Positions 57,401-64,000 of a DNA stretch of 64,000 nucleotides are shown one piece after another. This DNA comes from Nemopilema nomurai (taxonomy: Eukaryota; Cnidaria; Scyphozoa; Rhizostomeae; Rhizostomatidae). The stretch is from assembly GCA_003864495.1 (NCBI GenBank), contig ML133436.1:868001-932000 (forward strand), written 5' to 3'. The notes beneath the pieces were generated by a model. The model made no database searches, had not been told where the DNA came from, and worked only from the letters and a program-made list of their open reading frames with translations. The translations under genes were made by a program, and so were the position numbers. The stretch's first letter is position 1, and every line of letters starts with the position of its first letter.

Positions 57401-60400
57401 AAGTCCCCCAGTAGACGCTCAAATAGCATTCTTCTCCAATTCAACTCGTGCGGGTTTATAAAACACGGAGCTTTGCTTCCATTTCATGCATGCATTGTTG
57501 CTCAGAGTCAAGTGTTTTTAAGAGATAAAATGGCCGTTGCTTCATCAGGACTAACAGATCACTTGCAAGTCAGAATTTCTTGATGTTGAATTCCGCCTAC
57601 AAAAAGAGCGCCCAGAACGCAAACATTTATACTCCATTAATTCTCATTGCAAATATTAGTGGTTGGTGTGCTAAAACGTTATTACCACGTGTTTACATTT
57701 GCAATTTCGAGTTGCCAGTGCAACAGAATTCTAAACTATCTTTGTCAGCACCTGCATTTGAAGCCTTTTCATACTCGGCTTTAACCTATGATTGCATTGC
57801 CAACATTCAATAAAGGCCTGAAGGCAGATAAGGGGAAGCCAGTTCGAGTAAAACTTTTGTTGCTGTTGCTGCTACTTCTGTTGTTGCTGTTGTGAAGGAT
57901 TCGTTGCTAGAATAGTCTTCCAGTCTAAGCACTCACCCAATAGTTGACGATTGAAAAGCATGCCATATGAGAAAAGTTTTGAAGTATACACCATTATCTA
58001 CTTTTGCACCTGCACAATATCTGCAGCTACGCTTTTTACGTTTTTAATCTGAATTGCTTTTAGTTAAACAAATTGCAAACGAAAGAAAATCAAACTGGGT
58101 TGATACACAACAATAAGCAGTCAATTGATCAGAGACACTAGTTGATAGAGAGGGGAACTGTTATGGAATTGAAGAGATTTTCGAACGCCCTCGCACCAAT
58201 GACAACTAAAGCTGAACTTTATATTGTTAGTTTACTTTAATAAGTCAAGGAAACCGTTGATCTCGCATAGTGAATCTGTGTCAATAGAATCCCCTCTCCT
58301 AAGACCATTCGACCCTTTATGAAGCCGGGCTGGCACCGTCCCCTCCAGTCTTTCCACAAAAGAATTCTGAGACAGGCTTTAAGGGCCTTGTGGAAGTCCT
58401 GTGGAAGACCTTTGGAATTATGTCGTCTTGGTTGGTTTCCAATGTTGCAAAGGTTTGGCAACATTCGGTAGGAATAGATCGATAGGATAGCTTTTGTTTA
58501 ATCTGTGGTGTGTACAGTGAGTATGCCCGGTGACCTGATGGTACCGATAACAATAATAATAATAACCGATATTTTTACAGGTTGACTTGTTCAGACTTAA
58601 ACTGTCTGCTATCATTAAAGGACCTGTATTTCTATTGACAATCATTGTAGTTAAAATTGAGGTATAACGTATAATAAAATGTTAAATTAATAAAATTAAG
58701 ACATAAGTTTGATGTACATTTAAAGGACAAGAATTCATTAGGTTTAGATGCGTTCTTTGTAGGACATCTCCAAAGAGTTTGACAGTTTCCTTTTTAATAG
58801 CAAGATTGATATTTCGTCACGACTGCCAAGACTGCTGTTCAGATAAATGCAAGCGCCTACCTACACTATTAGGCAAACTGTTCTCAGGTTTCATGCATTG
58901 CTCCAGATTTTCACGGGGTCGCAAGAGACGTGCATCAACTGCAGTCCTTGCAACAATGATTTGTAAAATGATGCCTTATGTACTTAAACTCTATTGTTTA
59001 ACACACTTCAAAGTTCTACGATAATTTACACAGATACAGATTTTCAGACGTGATCATACATTACTGAACATAAAGCTTTTACAAGTCCCATTGTATTCAA
59101 CTTCGTTTACGATTAAAATTTTCTTTATTCGCTACATTTCTTTTCGGGCTCAGAAGACGTCATAAACTTTTCTGTAAAGTCCCACATATGTGTCATTTCT
59201 TAATCTTTCCCGTGAGCAGCGATGGACTTTTATCTTCTGTTTGTTTCGTTTTAGTTCATATATGTCGCTATTTGCCATTTAAGACAAGGCTTTAAAAATC
59301 CAAGCACTCGAGTTTTGAACTAATCGTGACCTGTTTTCTTTTCTGGTCTTAATCATATTGCTGGACTGTCTTAAAATATATTCAAAGAAGTAAATCCATT
59401 TGATTGCAAAATGGTCTCCGTGCCATTCTGTACATAAGTGCTGTCAAATCTCATTTGGCGTTCCCATGGAGATATATTCTAAAACCTTGCAACCACGGAG
59501 CCTTTCCTTTGTCAAGTTATGTTGCCGTATTTGTTACAAGATATCTTTGAAAATCTAAAACAGTTTTCGTCTGTTTTGACAACGATACTCTGATAATATA
59601 GTTGTTTATAGAAACTTTTCTTCACTCCTTTTCATCTTAAATAATGCAGTAACCCCGACCAATAAAGCCTAGATGATTCTTTGCACAGTCAACATGGCAA
59701 TGTTCAAAGAAGATATCCACATCATTTTGACCATGTACAGTTAATAAATGCAGCTTGTTCCTAAAACGTATTTGCCTCCAACCGTACCTTTGATTTCTAA
59801 GATCCTTTCTGCAATGCCACTATTCACTTCACTAAAATGCCCTTTAAGGAACGTAGTATTGAAATCTCTCGAAGCCAACAACTTCTATCAAACCTTTCGG
59901 GTCTCTAATTGCGAGCGAATGTTAAAGAAGTGCATGTAGTGCTTTCAAGCCGGGTCAGTAATAATGGCGTTCGTATGCTGTAAAATTTATTGCAAGAGGC
60001 GTTAGTTGAGCAGTATTGATTGGCGACCAGCGAGTGACTCAGCAGTTATTCGAGCAAGTTATACATTAGTGGATTTTGTCAAAAAGGACGATCATCAGAA
60101 TGCTTTTTCTGTAGACCGTATTTACAAAATGGTAGGACTATTTGTATTGCTAATGTGGTAATGGCATTGGAAGTGTGCGTGGGAGGGTACTGTGACAGTA
60201 CTACTGTCTGCTGCACTTTTGGAACATGTATCAAATGGCTTGATGTTTGCATTTATTTCAGTATGGCAAATGTTTGATAGGCTACGGTGCTTTGGTTTGC
60301 TCGAAGCCTTTGGAAAAACATTGAGTTTGTTTGTTATATGCAAAAGCCAAGTTTTGGAAGGTTACCTAGACAGGGAACGTCAAAAAAACTGATTAGGACA

Positions 60401-60600
60401 AGTTTTCTAGTTTCTTACCAACTTCTATGTGCGTTTGGCATTTCTTATAATATTCTGCAATTGTTTTCTTTAATGTTAACAACTTTTAGTGTTAACTGTG
60501 TTGAGATCGTTCTTAAATTGTGTTGCTCTCCATGGAGGAAATTTGTCTTTCTAAATATTGGTTACGAACATTTGAACTAATCATTAATGAAATCGAATCA

Positions 60601-60672
60601 TGATGATGATGATGATGATTGTGGTTATGATGATGATGATGACGACGATGATTCTGATTATGATTATTATGA
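60601..60672. repeat. Interrupted (ATG/GAT)n microsatellite
   Basis: A tract of ATGATG units with GTG, GAC and ATT interruptions covers about 70 bases, 300 bases upstream of the start codon of the PKHD1L1-like gene. Confidence 0.9.
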
Positions 60673-60978
60673 TGTGTTACATTTTATGGTTTGTTCATTG
60701 ATCTAACCGTGTCCTTCTTTAAACTGCGAAGGCAGCTCCATCTGTTTCCTATTCCATCTAGTCAAGTTCTTGCCACATAACCAATGTTCGCTTCGTCTTT
60801 CTTACGTCAAGAACAAGCCACCCCTTTAAACTCCTAGTATTTCAATGACTGATAGTCAGAGCAACAGTTGTCACCATCTGTGCGCTGTGACGTCGACTCG
60901 CTTTGTGCTGTCAGCTGTCCTTCAAAAGCCCAGGCTCAATTGTCTGCGCGGCACTCGCCTGCACTGCTCAACTTCGTG

Positions 60979-63900
60979 ATGATGCGCCTTTCCTTCCTTG
61001 CAGGTATCTTGCACTTGGCAGCAGCAGCAAAGCTTGGTAAGTGGATTCTATCTTCTCATTTATTGCATTTATCTGTTTTACCATGAGGTCCTTCCTTGAT
61101 ACTGGCAATACTTGGTTGGCTACTATAAATGGTGGGAGCCAACTGGGTCTCGTCCGCTCTTTGTTTCACGGGAGCCGAGCAATATCTCGTTTCGAGACAT
61201 CATTAAAGACCAGATCTATCCAATAACGACGCATCTCATCTAAGGTCTCCCCTAAATGATATGTTTCTCCACACTTTTCAAGGCCCATTCTTGAGATTTT
61301 AGAGATCCATTGGAGTACCTTTTAAAAACCGAAGCTACGAAGTAAATGGAACCTGTAGTTATCATTCCTGCACAATTTTAGCGATCATCACGTACGTTTT
61401 GACCTTTTAAATATAATCCAACTGTCTAAAATTTTGTGCGACATTATCGAAAATTAATAACTTTGCATGTGAACTTAAGATTTTCTCTATCTTTAGAAAA
61501 GCGAACGACTAAATTCATTTGTAAATAACATGAGGCGTGTGATTTATCCGGCGTTATACAGGTCATTGGTCCGGTGTCTTAGAGGTACAACGAGCCTATT
61601 AGCTGCGAAATACGGTTCATTATTACTTGAAGGGGTGCTATTCGTGTCAAAAGAGGTGTCATATTTTGGATAAGATTGGTGACTTCTCCTCTCGCTAACC
61701 CTTGATTCATTCTTCAAGCCTCTATAGTCGGACAGCGATTTGCCCTGCCTCTTTCATCTCTGCATTACATTCCCTTACTGGAGTGTGTGCTTTTTTAGTT
61801 CCTTCGAATGCTTGATGTATTAGCAGCAAAGTATATTTTTTATGATTAAAACCAATATCGACCAAAAAGGACTAAGTAGAAAGGACTTCTAATTAAATAT
61901 CAACAATGAAGTAAAATCGACCAATAAGAGTCAAAAACATGTCTAAAAGGGAGTTTTTGCTTCCGACAAGCTAACCCTTTTTTAAGAAAATGAAAAATCA
62001 TTCATCCTAAAAAGTCAATCTTTGCAGAAATGGTTACTTTAGTTGTTATTTTAATGTCATATTGACCTGTCAAAGTTTAGTCAGCTGCCGCATTTGGCAA
62101 GTTTTTTTGCCACTATTAACCAAATTTGCTACTGCAAGTGTTGTGGTTGATTTTGTAGTTTTCATATTTTTCAAAGTTTAGTGCAAGGGCAGGCAGATGA
62201 TATAGAAGCTTTTCTCGCATAAGATTTCTCCAATTTTGATTAAATCTTTTTTTCCTTTCCCGTATCAATGGTATATTCATGGGTATATTAAACTCAACAA
62301 CAACAACATTATGGTGGTCCTGACGCGGGAAAACTGATTTTCGACCATGGCCTATTCCCACGCGAGCATCTGCTTTGTTTTGCTTTGTTGCCCAAATGAT
62401 TAGAGGCAGTGGTTTTATTCTTTACAGGGGAAATCTCCAAATTAATACCTGCATATGGCAGCCAGCGTGGAGGCACACTGCTTGAAATCAGGGGATTTGG
62501 TGAGATTTGTTCTTTTTGGTAGAAAAGGGTTTCAATATATTGTATCCCTTCCTTGGTTTTGAGAGGAAGATCGTCTGATCATTATTTTTTAGGTTCTTAA
62601 CTTTTGAAAAATCAAGTCTTTCAATCTTCGAGAATTTAATCCATAAAAAAGCGATCGCAGTTCTAGTACTAGACTAGAAGCAGAATGATTTGTCATGATT
62701 GAAATTTTATAGGGGTATAACGTGCCCCTTTATAGTTAATTGATTGTAAGAGGGAAAACAAATTCAGTTTTGGTAGGTTCTGCTATGGAATTAGAGGCTA
62801 GTAAAGCAACAAACAGATGATATTTTCCTTTGCACGCTTATCTAAAACTGGCAGCTAAAGTATTTTTTATTTTGCTATTAGGGTTTTCCGCAAATCAGTT
62901 TAGTTTTGACGATCCTACAAAAGGGAATGAAGTTGTCTTTATTCATACTGTAACTGGGAGAATCCTTGGTTGTGACATAATCACAACAGATACGAATGAA
63001 CACAGGATCCTGTGTGAAACTCGGTAAGTTTTGCTGCTCTGCTACTTTTTGGATTTCTAAGGCAGCATTGTTTTAGTCTTAATTCTGTAATCTTTGGATG
63101 CCACAAGATTAATTCCTTTGATTGTTTATCACTTTTTTGAGGATGGTTTATTTTATGAATGCAGTCATTGTTAACTTGCTGAACATGTTTTCAACAACAT
63201 GGTACATACTATGTGAATAAGATTTGCTGGTGATTTTTGTTTATTGTCTTCTCATCCAAGGCCATCCCCCACTGGAGATGCTGACTATAAAGTCAAGATA
63301 AAGGTGGACGGCAAGTGGCTGAACAATGATGTCTGGGGAACATATTGTGGAGGAAACTGCATATATAGGGTGAGCACTAGTTACTCACAATTTTGATTAT
63401 GTTAGCATTTGAAGTCTTGAATTGCTTTTAGTACCATTCATATCAATTTTTTTATTTACAAAAGATTCCCTAGGGCTAAATGTTTTGTTAGAAGATTGTG
63501 AAAGTTTCAGTCATTTGAATGAATTCAAAAACAGTTGTTTGTATAAAGTAAAGACTGTTCATTTCTATGCCTCTTCAACTAATCCTTATTTAGAAATGTA
63601 AGGGAATATATAGCATAATTGTTATCTTCCATAGGTTTTTGGCACCAATTACTGAAGTAAAAATAATATGAAATTTTTTTCAGTATCGCAATTATCAGAC
63701 TGCAACCATAAAATCAGTTCAGCCTCAGAGTGGATTGCCCGGTAAGAAAATATTATTTGATGAATTGTTGCAGAAATTATTTACTTTCTTACTTTAAAAC
63801 TGTTTTTATCCATTGTTTAGATTTACCATCATTCATTTCAAGTACAGTTTCTTAGTCTATATCTTAAGATCCAGTCAAAATTCATGGTATATTTGGTTTT

Positions 63901-63995
63901 CCAGGTACCATTTTGAAGATAAATGGGAAAATTCAAACAATACAAATCAGCCGCTTGTCAACTGATTTTGATCCAGAGAAGTCAGAAATCAGCAA
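60979..63995 (+). CDS. PKHD1L1: PKHD1L1-like (fibrocystin-L) gene, 5' end, six exons in window
   Basis: Exons: 60979-61036, 62428-62499, 62882-63023, 63261-63369, 63684-63741, 63905-63995, all phase-compatible and running off the right edge at a GTAAG donor. Exon 1 encodes a signal peptide (MMRLSFLAGILHLAAAAKLG); the second ATG at 60982 is an alternative start. Exons 2-3 encode an IPT/TIG domain start, KLIPAYGSQRGGTLLEIRG then FSANQFSF and an ILCETR strand. Exons 5-6 begin a second one, ATIKSVQPQSGLPGTILKING. The order and the FS-ANQF motif directly match the N-terminus of human PKHD1L1 (KYVPKYGSINGATRLTITGE then FSQANQF). Family members are very large single-pass surface proteins of over 4000 residues with many TIG repeats, G8 and PbH1 domains; only about 175 residues are present here. 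PKHD1 is the alternative. Confidence 0.85.
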
Positions 63996-64000
63996 GTAAG

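Larger units (their letters stand above)
35572..60978. other. 25-kb gene-poor region
   Basis: No multi-exon gene could be assembled by eye on either strand. ORFs are short, without splice context or recognisable homology. Contents that can be named: an 11-bp minisatellite (35996-36284), an unexplained 175-codon ORF (39298-39825), a reverse transcriptase fossil (42319-42450), and simple repeats such as CTG-type tracts near 43907-43926 and 57855-57893, a CT run at 55080-55094 and an ATG-type tract at 60601-60672. It could be a regulatory desert, an intergenic sink for decayed repeats, or hold non-coding RNA genes that cannot be seen from sequence alone. Confidence 0.45.

Overview
This is an AT-rich, intron-rich animal nuclear window. 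Short exons are bounded by GT-AG introns and carried by genes of clear metazoan descent, and long stretches between them are non-coding. The gene set (a GW182/TNRC6 protein, CCDC137, OXLD1, a fibrocystin-L-like TIG-domain protein and an intronless class A GPCR), the compact spacing of the left half and the tRNA-derived repeats fit an anthozoan cnidarian such as a coral or anemone. That placement is an inference from style and content; no marker in the window proves it.

Layout. At 697-1055 (minus) lie two putative 5' exons of an unidentified gene. At 2901-17569 (plus) is one 21-exon gene, phase-consistent except for two local frame breaks. It starts with a J domain (HPD motif), continues through a long charged coiled coil and Q-rich segment, and ends as a complete GW182: GW/WG region, UBA, PAM2-like motif, RPPPGL segment and RRM. 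At 19240-21848 (minus) is a complete six-exon CCDC137, with two tRNA-derived repeats in its introns. OXLD1 (24813-25130, plus) follows head-to-head, with a TA-flanked MITE between them. At 26847-28850 (plus) is a two-exon type II membrane protein that looks like a Golgi glycosyltransferase. At 34564-35571 (plus) is a single-exon atypical GPCR. The stretch 35.6-60.9 kb is essentially empty: an 11-bp minisatellite, simple repeats, a reverse transcriptase fossil and one unexplained ORF. At 60979 the 5' end of a PKHD1L1-like gene begins and runs off the right edge.

Functional links. GW182 is the Argonaute partner that brings PABP and the CCR4-NOT deadenylase to miRNA targets. J domains stimulate Hsp70 ATPase, and Hsp70/Hsp90 load small RNAs into Argonaute, so a J domain covalently attached to GW182 is the most interesting feature here. 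CCDC137 and OXLD1 are also head-to-head neighbours in human at 17q25.3, the band that also holds TNRC6C, so the left half may be an ancient linkage block.
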